Shown here one piece after another: positions 1-9,487 of a stretch of 64,000 nt of DNA. Both the position numbers and the translations under genes were made by a program. The notes below the pieces were generated by a model, which saw nothing but the letters and a program-made list of their open reading frames with translations, did not search any database and was not told the DNA's origin. Source of the stretch: Cyanobacterium sp. Dongsha4 (GTDB taxonomy: Bacteria; Cyanobacteriota; Cyanobacteriia; Cyanobacteriales; Cyanobacteriaceae). Numbering within the stretch: the first letter of the stretch is position 1; the number at the start of each line of letters is the position of its first letter. The stretch covers positions 186,001 to 250,000 of the forward strand of contig NZ_CP084098.1 in assembly GCF_036345015.1 (NCBI RefSeq), given 5' to 3'.

Positions 1-739
1 CTGATAATTTTAGAGTAGCAGGTCCACTTATCCCCCAATGAGTAACTAATAAAGCACCATTTTGCTCTAATTTTTTACCTTTTTTTAGAGATAATTTTAA
101 TTGAACATTTTCGCAAGTAATTCCTGCTAAATCTGCTAAACGTTGGTCTTTTATTTTAAAGGTAAATAAAGAGGGAATAGGAGTTTGTATCGTATGCCCC
201 AATTTTTTTGCCCATTGATAACCATTAGGATTACTGCCAGTCGCAATTAATACTTTTTCAGCTTCGATAATTTCCCCTGATTTAAGAGCAATATTAAAGC
301 CTAATTCTGATTTATCAATATCCTTAACAGGAGTTTGAGTATAAATTTTTACCCCCAATTGAGTAGCAGTTTCGGTTAAGCAGTCAATAATCGTTTGAGA
401 GTTATCGGTGACAGGAAACATACGCCCATCGCCTTCAGTTTTTAACTTAACTCCTCGTTTCTCAAACCAGTTAATGGTATCTTGGGGTTGAAAACGAGAA
501 AAAGCACCTCTTAATTCTCTACCACCACGAGGATAATTATTGACTAATTCAGAAGGGTTAAAGCAATGATGAGTAACATTACATCTACCTCCCCCCGAAA
601 TTTTGACTTTTGTGAGAGGTTGTTTTCCTGCCTCTAGGATAGTCACCGTCAGAGGAGGATAGCCAGAAACACAATTTATTGCCCCGAAAAATCCTGCGGC
701 ACCTCCCCCAATGACTACTACTTGCGATTTTTTGATCAT
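1..739 (-). CDS. BaiN/HI0933-family FAD-dependent oxidoreductase, 3' part outside window
   Basis: The reading frame starts with ATG at 739 and stays open to the left edge, so the C-terminal part is missing. The N-terminus reads MIKKSQVVVIGGGAAGFFGA, a classic FAD-binding Rossmann start (GGGAAG). About 50 residues on there is KISGGGRCNVTH, the signature of the HI0933/BaiN flavoprotein family. A second flavin motif, IATGSNPNGYQWA, lies near residue 195. Family members are cytosolic flavoproteins of largely unresolved substrate. The gene is divergent from upp across a spacer of about 200 bp. The family call is firm; the substrate is unknown. Confidence 0.85.
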   Translation of the reverse strand, partial: MIKKSQVVVIGGGAAGFFGAINCVSGYPPLTVTILEAGKQPLTKVKISGGGRCNVTHHCFNPSELVNNYPRGGRELRGAFSRFQPQDTINWFEKRGVKLKTEGDGRMFPVTDNSQTIIDCLTETATQLGVKIYTQTPVKDIDKSELGFNIALKSGEIIEAEKVLIATGSNPNGYQWAKKLGHTIQTPIPSLFTFKIKDQRLADLAGITCENVQLKLSLKKGKKLEQNGALLVTHWGISGPATLKLS

Positions 740-888
740 TTATTTTTTTAGTTATCTGAGTTTCAAGAAAAAATTATTAAACAAGGTATTGATTTCGATA
801 CTTATTTAACTATGTAGTGTTTTTTATTTTGGCCACTCATGCTTTTGGGCATAGTAAAATAACCTCATATTGCAATCAGTTGTTAGGG

Positions 889-894
889 TATAAT
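889..894 (+). promoter_or_regulatory. Possible -10 box of upp
   Basis: TATAAT lies about 45 bp before the upp start. No -35 at standard spacing is visible: a TTGCAA upstream is only 13 bp away. It could be a -35-independent promoter, or chance in AT-rich DNA. Confidence 0.25.
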
Positions 895-937
895 TAAACA
901 CGAAATTAAATTTTTATACAATTTAGAATAAAGTTGA

Positions 938-1591
938 ATGGCGCCTCAATTAAAAATATATGTCCCCCCTCATCCTTTAATCAAACATTGGCTCGGAGTT
1001 GCAAGAGATAAAAATACACCTACTACTCTATTTAAAACCGCTATGGTGGAATTGGGACGTTGGTTAACCTATGAGGCAATTAGAGAATGGTTGCCGACGA
1101 TGGATGTGACAATTGAAACTCCTCTTGCCTTTGCACCAGCCACTTTTCTAAATCCTGAAACAAAAATAGCAATTATCCCTATTTTGAGGGCTGGTTTAAC
1201 CCTTGCTGAAGGTAGTCAAACTATATTACCTTTAGCTTCTACTTATCATCTTGGAATGATAAGAGATGAAAAAACACTTACCCCAACCTGTTATCTAAAT
1301 AAATTACCAACACAATTTACTGCTGATACTCATATTCTAATTCTTGATCCTATGTTGGCCACTGGGGGTACAATTATATTAGCGATGGAAGAAATTATCA
1401 AACGGGGTGGGAATCCTGATCTAACTAGAATTGTTTCCGTAGTATCTGCACCTCCAGCCTTACAAAAATTAAGTGCTAGTTATCCTACTCTTAATATTTA
1501 TAGTGCCATGATTGATGAGCAGATCAATGATAATGGTTTTATTGTACCGGGTTTAGGTGATGCTGGCGATCGCACTTTTGGTACTGAATAG
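938..1591 (+). CDS. upp: Uracil phosphoribosyltransferase
   Basis: This cytosolic salvage enzyme converts uracil and PRPP to UMP. The 217-residue product has the normal family length. It shows the RAGL segment at 84-87, the PRPP-binding loop LDPMLATGGT at 136-145, and the C-terminal uracil-binding signature GLGDAGDRTFGT at 205-216. All are close to the canonical bacterial forms. The ATG at 938 gives the usual short N-terminal extension. It appears to be a single-gene unit: upstream is a divergent flavoprotein, and downstream are a tandem repeat and decayed DNA. Confidence 0.95.
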   Translation: MAPQLKIYVPPHPLIKHWLGVARDKNTPTTLFKTAMVELGRWLTYEAIREWLPTMDVTIETPLAFAPATFLNPETKIAIIPILRAGLTLAEGSQTILPLASTYHLGMIRDEKTLTPTCYLNKLPTQFTADTHILILDPMLATGGTIILAMEEIIKRGGNPDLTRIVSVVSAPPALQKLSASYPTLNIYSAMIDEQINDNGFIVPGLGDAGDRTFGTE

Positions 1592-1592
1592 A

Positions 1593-1619
1593 GAGTTAGG
1601 AGTTAGGAGTTAGGAGTTA
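1593..1619. repeat. Tandem GTTAGGA repeat after upp
   Basis: About four copies of the 7-mer GTTAGGA directly follow the upp stop. The same unit occurs in spacers near 17796, 33321 and 54930, so it belongs to the dispersed spacer-repeat family of this genome. Confidence 0.7.
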
Positions 1620-1682
1620 TTTATTATCAATATTAATCATATAATTATCCATAATTTCTTTTAACTTTTTTTTCGTGACTTC

Positions 1683-1879
1683 TTAAATAACTTTGATGTT
1701 GGGCTTTTGAGATTTTAATTGATAGTCTAAAACTGCCCCATGAAAAATATATTTTGCTGACAAATTACCAGCATTTGTTATGGCTACATCCCCTAATTTA
1801 ATGGGTGCTAATTTTCTGGATTCTTCTCTAATATTTTTTCTGCTTTTCTTAAAATAGTTCCAGAAACATCTCCTCTCAT
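1683..1879 (-). pseudogene. Remnant of a macro-domain protein, frameshifted
   Basis: On the minus strand an ATG at 1879 opens MRGDVSGTILRKAEKI, which matches the glycine-rich macro-domain segment (usually GGGVxGAIxRAAG). That frame stops soon after. The homology continues in a neighbouring frame as LAPIKLGDVAITNAGNLSAK, matching the conserved TGEAVITxAGNLPAKYVIH block, and ends at a TAA at 1683-1685. The N-terminal nucleotide-binding start and much of the C-terminus are missing. This is a decayed ADP-ribose-binding or deacetylase-type gene. The call rests on motif memory. Confidence 0.55.
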
Positions 1880-2035
1880 TAGTTAGATAATTATCATCTG
1901 AACTTACTATAATGTAGAATTATGAATCTTTACTTTCTACAAACATTAAATGATTATCAGATGGAAAAATCTCTTTTTTTGCATTATATGAAACCTAATT
2001 TAAAAGCCCAACGAATAAGAATACAAACTAGCACT

Positions 2036-2407
2036 ATGCGATCGCATCTCAGTTGTTTTTTACTATCATTAATTTGCTTATTCACTGGTTTAACGAATTT
2101 TTCTTATGCTCAAGACAATCAATCTTCTGATTCACTCTCTATATTAGCCAAACGTTGTCGCTACTATTATATTCGTTCTCGTGCAGGAGATTCTCGTGCC
2201 ACCTACTTATTGATTAGTAAAAATGAAGGTAAAAATACTTTAACAGGCTTGGAAAAATGTTTAAATGTACTAAATGAATATCTAGTTAGTGATAGTATTA
2301 CTAATGATGAGAAAAAAGTCTATCAACAAGTTTACGATCATTTGTTTATATTGAAAGATAAATTACCTAAAGATGAAGAAACGAATAATTCTAATAATCA
2401 GCAATAA
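2036..2407 (+). CDS. Small secreted protein of unknown function
   Basis: The frame is open from an ATG at 1922. The ATG at 2036 is preferred because it puts a classic signal peptide at the N-terminus: MRSHLSC, then a hydrophobic stretch to about residue 20, then the likely cleavage site SYA-QD. The mature part is about 100 residues with a CRYYYIRSRAGDSRATYLL segment, a second Cys in LEKCLNVLNEYL, and an Asn/Gln-rich tail. The start codon overlaps a HIP1 site. I do not recognise a family. It is flanked by decayed genes but looks intact. Confidence 0.55.
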   Translation: MRSHLSCFLLSLICLFTGLTNFSYAQDNQSSDSLSILAKRCRYYYIRSRAGDSRATYLLISKNEGKNTLTGLEKCLNVLNEYLVSDSITNDEKKVYQQVYDHLFILKDKLPKDEETNNSNNQQ

Positions 2408-2515
2408 TTTAAACGTGAGTAAAACTTCAACTCTTTAGATAAATTTTAGATTTAATATTTGATAATTAATGGCTAATTTAGGTTTTAAAAGAGACGAAAA
2501 TTAAAATTAAAATAA

Positions 2516-2788
2516 ATGGTTTATTTAACGGAAGTTGAAGAAATAAAAGAGATTATTCTTGATTTAACAGATACTGATATTCTTTGGGTAGATACTGAAG
2601 TTGCCGATTATCAAACTTCTCATCCTCGCTTATCTCTTATTCAAGTTTTAGCCTATCCTCAAGACACAAGAGGCGATCTCGAAGGGATCTACTACGCAGC
2701 ACGCACTTATATAATTGATGTATTAGAAAAATCAGAAATAATAGAATTTTTTATTGATCATATTATAGTAAATGAAGACATTACCTAA
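2516..2788 (+). pseudogene. N-terminal fragment of an RNase D-like 3'-5' exonuclease
   Basis: The 90-residue frame contains WVDTEVADYQTSHPRLSLIQ, matching exonuclease motif I (DxE) of DEDD-type nucleases as found in cyanobacterial RNase D-like proteins. It also has IIDVLEKSEIIEFFIDHIIV, matching the next conserved segment. The frame then stops, so motifs II and III, needed for metal-dependent catalysis, are absent. A segment of about nine codons around 2672-2703, containing GCGATC and TACTACGC, looks like an in-frame insertion of a small repeat. The fragment is probably inactive. Confidence 0.65.
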
Positions 2789-2823
2789 TTGATACTCTCT
2801 TCAAATTTTATAGTTGATAGAAA

Positions 2824-4212
2824 ATGAGTCAATTTGAACAAGCATTAGATAAGTCAAAACTAACTACTCCCATGTGGTTATTATGGATTTTATCCGCAGG
2901 ATTAATCGCCCTTGATGGTTTTGATTTTTTCATCATCGGCATTGCTTTACCTTTCCTCGAAAAAGATTTTTTACTAACTCCTGCCCAAATTGGTTCGGTA
3001 GCAGTAGCGGCAATTGTTGGTTCACTAATTGGCTCACTAACTTTAGGGGCAGTAACGGATAAAATTGGGCGACAAAAAATGTTATTAATTGATGTCATAA
3101 TTTTTATCATTTCTAGTGCAGGTACAGCTTTAGCTTGGGACGCTTTTTCTTTAATTTTCTTCCGCTTTTTAGTCGGCATTGGTATTGGTGCAGATTATCC
3201 CATTAGTGTTGCCTATATTACGGAAAATATTCCTTCTCGACTGCGGGGAAGAATGGTTGTCGGTGCATTCACTTTTCAGGCTGTGGGTGCTTTATTCGGT
3301 GCTTTAACGGGTATTTTAGTCATTAAAGGATGTCTTTTTTTCTCTGATGATGCGACTATTTTTGCTATTCAATATGGTTGGCGAATTATGCTAGGAGTAG
3401 GTTTAATTTTAGCTATTTTAGTGGGCTTTTTAAGGATGCAATTTTTATTAGAAAGTCCTCGTTATTTTATTGCTAAAGGAGATTATCAAGAAGCTACCCT
3501 TGCCGCTTCAGAATTATTGGATATAAATATAAAAATTACCCCTGAAACTGACCCTCAACCTCAAGAAAACGATTTTAATTATAATACTTTATTCTCGAAA
3601 AAATATCTTAAAAATACTTTATTTGCTTCTTTACCGTGGTTTTTACAAGATATTGCCACTTATGGTATTGGTATTTTTACTCCTACAATTATCGCTGTTT
3701 TAGCTTTTACCCAAGAGGATAATTTTTTGTTAAGTCAAAGTCAATCGGCACAGGGTTCAGCTATTGTGGATTTATTCTTAATAATTGGTTTTTTAGCGGC
3801 AGTTTTATTAGTAGATAAAATAGGCAGAATTAAATTACAAATTTTCGGCTTCATTGGCATGGCTGTAGGCTTATTTCTTTTAGCTTTAGCAGGAGTTAGT
3901 AATTCTAATTTAATTTTGGTTTTTACAGGATTTTTTATCTTTAATTTTTCTATGAATGCTGGTCCTAATTCTACAACTTTCCTACTTTCAGGAGAGGTTT
4001 TTCCCACTTCTATTCGGGCTAGTGGTGCTGGATTGTCGGCTGCGATCGCAAAGTTAGGTGCTGTTTTAGGCACTTTTTTACTACCGATTCTCAGAGTTAA
4101 AATAGGAGTTAATAATGTATTATATTTTTTAGTTATTATTTGTTTATTAGCGGCAATTTCAACTTATTTCTTAAGAATTGAAACCATGAATAAACCATTA
4201 GAAAATGTTTAA
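2824..4212 (+). CDS. Major facilitator superfamily transporter
   Basis: This 462-residue protein has about 12 membrane segments. An MFS signature, DKIGRQK, follows TM2 near residue 79, and its second-half counterpart, DKIGRIK, lies near 325. FRFLVGIGIGADYPISVAYI in TM4 resembles the phosphate-symporter/sugar-porter branch (GxGxGGDYPLS). SRLRGRMV follows. MFS carriers of this group act in the inner membrane by proton symport. The substrate cannot be read from sequence; inorganic phosphate, sugars and aromatic acids are all possible. It starts at ATG 2824 and ends 4 bp into the convergent gene at 4209. Confidence 0.85.
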   Translation: MSQFEQALDKSKLTTPMWLLWILSAGLIALDGFDFFIIGIALPFLEKDFLLTPAQIGSVAVAAIVGSLIGSLTLGAVTDKIGRQKMLLIDVIIFIISSAGTALAWDAFSLIFFRFLVGIGIGADYPISVAYITENIPSRLRGRMVVGAFTFQAVGALFGALTGILVIKGCLFFSDDATIFAIQYGWRIMLGVGLILAILVGFLRMQFLLESPRYFIAKGDYQEATLAASELLDINIKITPETDPQPQENDFNYNTLFSKKYLKNTLFASLPWFLQDIATYGIGIFTPTIIAVLAFTQEDNFLLSQSQSAQGSAIVDLFLIIGFLAAVLLVDKIGRIKLQIFGFIGMAVGLFLLALAGVSNSNLILVFTGFFIFNFSMNAGPNSTTFLLSGEVFPTSIRASGAGLSAAIAKLGAVLGTFLLPILRVKIGVNNVLYFLVIICLLAAISTYFLRIETMNKPLENV

Positions 4213-4721
4213 TCTTCATCAAGTTTGGAAGCGATAGAAAGATGTAAAGTGTCTCGTCGTTCTTCTAACTTAAAATCAAAAATAACACGATCAATATCAG
4301 CAAAATATTCTAACTTTCTGTTAATAAAACCTTGTAAAAATTTTTTAAAAGCCTGACTTTCTAAAGGGTCATTATCAATACCTAAATCCACTAAATAACT
4401 ATTAATATTATCTTTTCTTTCTTCTTCGGATAATAGGGATAAGTTCCATGCTAATATTGCCAAAGAAACTAACCTATGACCTTCTTCTAAATCACTTACG
4501 ATTTCCATCTCTGGAGCAACAAAATCCCATATTACTTGAGACATTTTCAATTCTCCTTTTTTGACTTTTCTCATCACTAAATCAGGATGATTTTCTTTTA
4601 TATCATGAGCGAAATTATCAAGAGAAGATGATTTTTTTCTACTTATTTTAATCTTTTGTTTTTTTTCTATGGGTTTTAGATTTTGTAAGTCTTGCAATGC
4701 TTTAGATAGTTTTTTTCCCAT
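4209..4721 (-). CDS. Conserved-looking hypothetical protein, charged
   Basis: The 170-residue soluble protein has a lysine-rich N-terminal 35 residues (KKLSKALQ, IEKKQKIKISRKK). A more conserved-looking helical core follows (VIWDFVAPEMEIVSD, LVSLAILAWNLSLLSEEER, FLQGFINRKLEYFADIDRVI). There is no signal peptide or membrane segment. The stop codon overlaps the convergent MFS stop by 4 bp. The basic N-terminus could bind nucleic acid, but that is a guess. No family recognised. Confidence 0.6.
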   Translation of the reverse strand: MGKKLSKALQDLQNLKPIEKKQKIKISRKKSSSLDNFAHDIKENHPDLVMRKVKKGELKMSQVIWDFVAPEMEIVSDLEEGHRLVSLAILAWNLSLLSEEERKDNINSYLVDLGIDNDPLESQAFKKFLQGFINRKLEYFADIDRVIFDFKLEERRDTLHLSIASKLDED

Positions 4722-4869
4722 GACAATGATTGTTTTCTATTTTATTCATTGTAAACCGTGATCTAAGTAGCTCAACTTTTTTTGTCATAAATTTACCTGA
4801 GAGGCAAAAGTAATGAATAATTAACAATAAAACATTAGACTTCCAAAAATTCTGATTTTTACATTGTAT

Positions 4870-4888
4870 TTCGGGCTTCTAGCCCGAA
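4870..4888. repeat. Dispersed GGGCTTCTAGCCC hairpin
   Basis: Perfect 8-bp stem TTCGGGCT / AGCCCGAA with loop TCT, followed on the plus strand by TTTT. A near-identical copy lies at 42275. It sits beyond the ridA 3' end and could act as a terminator. Confidence 0.6.
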
Positions 4889-4924
4889 TTTTGCTATATC
4901 TATGGGCTGTTTTTTTGTATTGTT

Positions 4925-5314
4925 TTATTTTACAGCAATACATTCAATTTCTACTAAAACATCCTTGGGTAAACGAGAAACTTCCACACAAGCACGGGCA
5001 GGAGGTTGTTCTTGAAAATACTCGGCATAAACCTCATTCATGGGAACAAAATTAGTTAAATCACTGAGAAAAACTCCCGTTTTGACAACATTAGACCAAT
5101 TAACACCACTTTCGATTAAAATGGCTTCAATATTTTTCATCACTTGTCTAGTTTGTGCTTTTATGTCTCCCTCTCCGACAATTTCCCCCGTTTCTGGATT
5201 TAAAGGAATTTGCCCAGCAAGAAAAATTAATTCCCCCGTAGCTGAGATAGCCTGACTATAGGGGCCAAGGGGAAAAGGGGCATTTTCTGTAAAAATAACT
5301 TTTTTCTGACTCAT
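4925..5314 (-). CDS. ridA: RidA/YjgF/UK114 family enamine/imine deaminase
   Basis: RidA enzymes hydrolyse reactive 2-aminoacrylate and related imines made by PLP enzymes, in the cytosol as trimers. The 129-residue length is standard. Seen are [20 protein letters not shown] near 17-36, the key arginine in PPARACVEV (R107), and the following VEIECIAV with its glutamate at 122. These match the substrate-binding Arg105 and Glu120 of the family. ATG 5314 gives the typical start. The spacing of about 100 bp and a terminator separate it from psaC upstream. Confidence 0.93.
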   Translation of the reverse strand: MSQKKVIFTENAPFPLGPYSQAISATGELIFLAGQIPLNPETGEIVGEGDIKAQTRQVMKNIEAILIESGVNWSNVVKTGVFLSDLTNFVPMNEVYAEYFQEQPPARACVEVSRLPKDVLVEIECIAVK

Positions 5315-5353
5315 AATAAAATTTAGTTAATGATCATAAAAGACTATTTAAGC

Positions 5354-5394
5354 AAAAAAAAACCAACTGCCGTCAAAAAAAGAGACAACAGTGG
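5354..5394 (-). terminator. Rho-independent terminator of psaC
   Basis: Read on the minus strand just after the psaC stop, CCACTGTTGTC pairs with GACGGCAGTTGG (one bulge, two G-U pairs). A run of nine T follows. Position and form fit the psaC 3' end. Confidence 0.7.
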
Positions 5395-5415
5395 CGATTT
5401 TGATATATATATTTA

Positions 5416-6056
<641 letters not shown>

Positions 6057-8063
6057 TTGAACACATCATCAACGGTACATAAAAGAAAGTCAGAAAAAGT
6101 CATTTTACTATTAACATTAACCTCTGGTTGTATTCTGATTCCCTCATTCATATTACTTATCGCCTCATCATGGGGTATTGATGACTACTTTATCGCTAAA
6201 CTTTATCAGACAGAGAACTTTCATGGTTTATTTAACAGAATTTTCTTTTGGAGTCCAAGGTTTTTTTCCGAAATTGTTTTATATATATATTATCGATTAG
6301 TTCCTTTTCTTGGTAAACCATTAACAGGAGGGGTTAATCTGATCACATGGCTTTTTTTAATAAGTTCTATTTTTTTATTTATCAGGGAAACTCTGAAACA
6401 ACATAGTTTAGTCCAACAAGATGTTTACGTAAAATTATTAATCCCACTTTTAGTAACATTTATTCTGCTAATTTACTTCCTCTTTAGTCAAAATCCAGGT
6501 GAAATGTTTTACGTAACTGTAGTTAGCTCCGCATATATTTTAACGTTAGGAGGAATCATCTTTAATCTCAACTTTTTTATTAATCAAAGTAATTCTCAGC
6601 ACATTTCTAGACCTTATATTTTTTATTTAATTATCTTTGGTATTATTACATCGTCTTCATGGGAAATGGGAGCAATTTATCAACTATTTTTCAGTACTTG
6701 CTTATTTTTAATGTTGTTATTAACAACTTTTTCAACGAAATTTAATTACCTGCCTTTTTTTCATCTGGATAAATTTAATCGCTGGAAATTATCAATAGCC
6801 AATTTAATTCCTTTTTGCCTTTCCTTATATATTCTATTCTTGCTGAAATCTCATCGAACCGGTACTGTTGAAGTAATTTACATAGAATCGACTTTGAGAG
6901 GTAACTTTCAAGCTAGTATGATTACCTCCTTATGGCAATTTTTTCAAGAAATCTTCTTTTTAAATCAACCCGCATGGAAAACAAATCTTGATTTCTATTC
7001 TTTTAGCTATTCTGTAGTTTATAAATTAGGTTTATTGTTATTACTCATCATTTTATTTTATCAAGTAAAATTTAAACTTGATACGGTTACGAGAAATGCT
7101 TGTTTTTTATCTATTTTGCCTCTAGTTACTACTAATTTTATCATTACATTTTCTAGTTATTATAAATTCGGGATACCTTCTTTCCCTCGCCAAACAAGTT
7201 TTAAATCAGCACTAATAGGATTATTGTTGCTTATCATAGCATTCATTATTTCATCATGGTTTTCATATAGATCAGATAAATTGAGGATAATTTCAATTCT
7301 AAATAGCCCAATTAATTTAATAATTACTTTTTCTTTAACTTTTATTCTTTTAGTCAATTTACAATTCAAACATCTCAGGCAAGATCTCAGTAATTTTAAT
7401 AGTATTATTGTGAGCAATAATCAAAATTGGCAGGAAAATTTAGGTTCTGATCAATCAATTGCTAATTATACAACAATACCAACATTTTATATTTTTAGAA
7501 CATATTTAGATGATGGAATTTATCCTTCTTGTGAAAAAGAAGAAAGACTTAATATTTTTGCGGAACGGTATGCAAATTACTTTAATAAGAATAAATTATA
7601 TGTAATTCCTTTTAATTCTGAATCCTCAAGTTTGAATGTAAATATATCGCCAAAAAAAGCAAATAGGATAGATTTTATTTGTAGTCATAGCAGTGATTTT
7701 GGTAATGTCGATTCTATTAATCAAAGTGAAATTAAAAATTCTGTTTTTGAGTTAGTGGAAAATCAAGAAATTGTATTAACAGGATGGGCGATAAACCCAG
7801 ATAAAAGTAAAGGGAAAAAAGTATTAATTACGATGGGTGATGATAATAAAATAATTAAAGAGACACAAGTTAATTTAGCACGTCCAGATGTTGCTGATTA
7901 TTTCAATAATCCAATTTACCTTGATTCAGGTTGGTCAGTATCTTTTATTCCCACAATTAACGCTTCTGAAGATCCTGTTAAATTTAGAGTATGGTCTTAT
8001 GACCCTATTATAAAAGAGGCTTACTTATTCAAAGAATTTTACCTTAAGTTTCAGGAATCTTAA
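6057..8063 (+). CDS. Large polytopic membrane protein with a C-terminal soluble domain
   Basis: The 668-residue protein starts at TTG 6057; no better start is near. About 10-11 hydrophobic segments fill residues 15-440. After the first comes WGIDDYFIAKLYQ and then RIFFWSPRFFSEIVLYIYY, a layout like DUF6056/GT-C type membrane proteins, which often take part in surface glycan assembly. After about residue 560, a soluble domain contains VLTGWAINP and LARPDVADYFNNP. That block is known from C-termini of bacterial cell-surface and glycosyltransferase-like proteins. It stands alone between psaC and rseP. The function is inferred weakly. Confidence 0.6.
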   Translation: MNTSSTVHKRKSEKVILLLTLTSGCILIPSFILLIASSWGIDDYFIAKLYQTENFHGLFNRIFFWSPRFFSEIVLYIYYRLVPFLGKPLTGGVNLITWLFLISSIFLFIRETLKQHSLVQQDVYVKLLIPLLVTFILLIYFLFSQNPGEMFYVTVVSSAYILTLGGIIFNLNFFINQSNSQHISRPYIFYLIIFGIITSSSWEMGAIYQLFFSTCLFLMLLLTTFSTKFNYLPFFHLDKFNRWKLSIANLIPFCLSLYILFLLKSHRTGTVEVIYIESTLRGNFQASMITSLWQFFQEIFFLNQPAWKTNLDFYSFSYSVVYKLGLLLLLIILFYQVKFKLDTVTRNACFLSILPLVTTNFIITFSSYYKFGIPSFPRQTSFKSALIGLLLLIIAFIISSWFSYRSDKLRIISILNSPINLIITFSLTFILLVNLQFKHLRQDLSNFNSIIVSNNQNWQENLGSDQSIANYTTIPTFYIFRTYLDDGIYPSCEKEERLNIFAERYANYFNKNKLYVIPFNSESSSLNVNISPKKANRIDFICSHSSDFGNVDSINQSEIKNSVFELVENQEIVLTGWAINPDKSKGKKVLITMGDDNKIIKETQVNLARPDVADYFNNPIYLDSGWSVSFIPTINASEDPVKFRVWSYDPIIKEAYLFKEFYLKFQES

Positions 8064-8265
8064 TTTTACTCTGATTGAATTTGATTAAATAATATGCTTA
8101 GAATCTTAATATTCTTGAGAAGAGCGAAAAAAAAAGCTATCAGGGTGAAGCTATTTGATTACAATTTTTTGGGTATTAAGTCATAAATAATAGCTTTCGA
8201 TAACTTATATCTAAAAATAATAAGTGTTCCTAATTCCAGATAAAATATACAGTATTTTGACTTTT

Positions 8266-9360
8266 TTATTCGGGCAATAATTGTTGGAAGAAAGCGAGAT
8301 TTGCAGTGTCTCTTAAAATTAAGAAAACTCCTAAACCTAAAAGTAATACTAAGCCTGTTTGCATAATACCTTCTTGTAATTTATTGGGTAAGGGTTTACC
8401 TGTAAGTCCTTCCACCACTAAAAATGCTAGTTGTCCTCCATCGAGGGCGGGTAAAGGTAAGATATTGATAATGGCTAAGTTAATACTAATTAATGCTCCA
8501 AATTGGAAAAGATTACCTAGATCATTTTTGGCTAATTCTGCTCCTACTGCAACAATGGCGACAGGCCCCGCTACCTGACGGGCATTTTCTTGAAAATTGG
8601 TGATTAATTGTCCAAATCCTTGAACTGTTAAGGTTGTATAGCGTTCAAATTGTTCGGCGGCAAGGGTGAATGGTTCAATTATATTTTGAGGACGACGTTT
8701 TATAATTTCTCCATTAGGTGCTAACATTACTCCTATTTTTCCTTGTCCATTTTCTCCCAATTCAGGGGTTATAGGTAAAGATAGGGTTTCTTCTCCTCTT
8801 TTAATTGTAAAGTTAAGGGTTTGATTGGGTGATTTCTGGATGGTTTGTCGTAAAATATCGATCGCATCTTCTTGAATAGGTAAAGTTTGATTATCGATGG
8901 CTAAAACCACATCACCACTTTTTAAACCTGCTTTTTGGGCTGGAGATTCTATTTCCGTGAGAATTTCAGGAATTAAGACACCTTGTTGATAATTAAAATC
9001 CTGAACCCCAACAGTGGCCACTTGTCCTACTAATAAGAGATAGGCAAAAATAAGATTTGCGATAACCCCTGCACTAATAACAATAGCGCGATCGAACACT
9101 GGACGATTTCGTAATAAATTGGGATCATCTAAAGGGATTTTACTATCAGGATCATCATCTGGAAAACCGACATAACCCCCTAAAGGAAATGCTCTGAGGG
9201 CATATTCTGTTTCTTTACCGTCATATTTAGCCAAAACTGGTCCAAAACCAATAGAAAACTTATTAACGTGAATTCCCTGTAATCTAGCCGCACCAAAATG
9301 TCCTAATTCATGTACTACTATTAATATTCCTAAAACGGCGATCGCTGCCAACACTGACAT
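8266..9360 (-). CDS. rseP: Site-2 metalloprotease RseP/MmpA (M50B)
   Basis: This inner-membrane zinc protease cuts substrates within the membrane (regulated intramembrane proteolysis, for example anti-sigma factors). The 364-residue length fits. The zinc motif HELGH is at 17-21 in TM1, a PDZ domain covers roughly 125-215 (KAGLKSGDVVLAIDNQ), and the second metal-ligand motif PALDGGQLAF lies near residue 305 in TM3. One PDZ is typical of the cyanobacterial type. The ATG start at 9360 leaves a short periplasmic N-terminus. The neighbouring PBP4 gene is on the same strand, 127 bp upstream. Confidence 0.95.
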   Translation of the reverse strand: MSVLAAIAVLGILIVVHELGHFGAARLQGIHVNKFSIGFGPVLAKYDGKETEYALRAFPLGGYVGFPDDDPDSKIPLDDPNLLRNRPVFDRAIVISAGVIANLIFAYLLLVGQVATVGVQDFNYQQGVLIPEILTEIESPAQKAGLKSGDVVLAIDNQTLPIQEDAIDILRQTIQKSPNQTLNFTIKRGEETLSLPITPELGENGQGKIGVMLAPNGEIIKRRPQNIIEPFTLAAEQFERYTTLTVQGFGQLITNFQENARQVAGPVAIVAVGAELAKNDLGNLFQFGALISINLAIINILPLPALDGGQLAFLVVEGLTGKPLPNKLQEGIMQTGLVLLLGLGVFLILRDTANLAFFQQLLPE

Positions 9361-9487
9361 AATTATAATTTACCTTTGTTAAGAAATCTTTAACATTTAT
9401 TATAATATAACCTCCGTTCGGCATAAGAATAGGCGTTGGTGAATTAACCTATAATCTTTAGTTTAAATCGGGAATATGTGACCTCGC

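Noticed and set aside
4864-5055. 63-codon plus-strand hydrophobic ORF
   Set aside because: Antisense to the ridA 3' end and starting in the hairpin repeat; no independent support.
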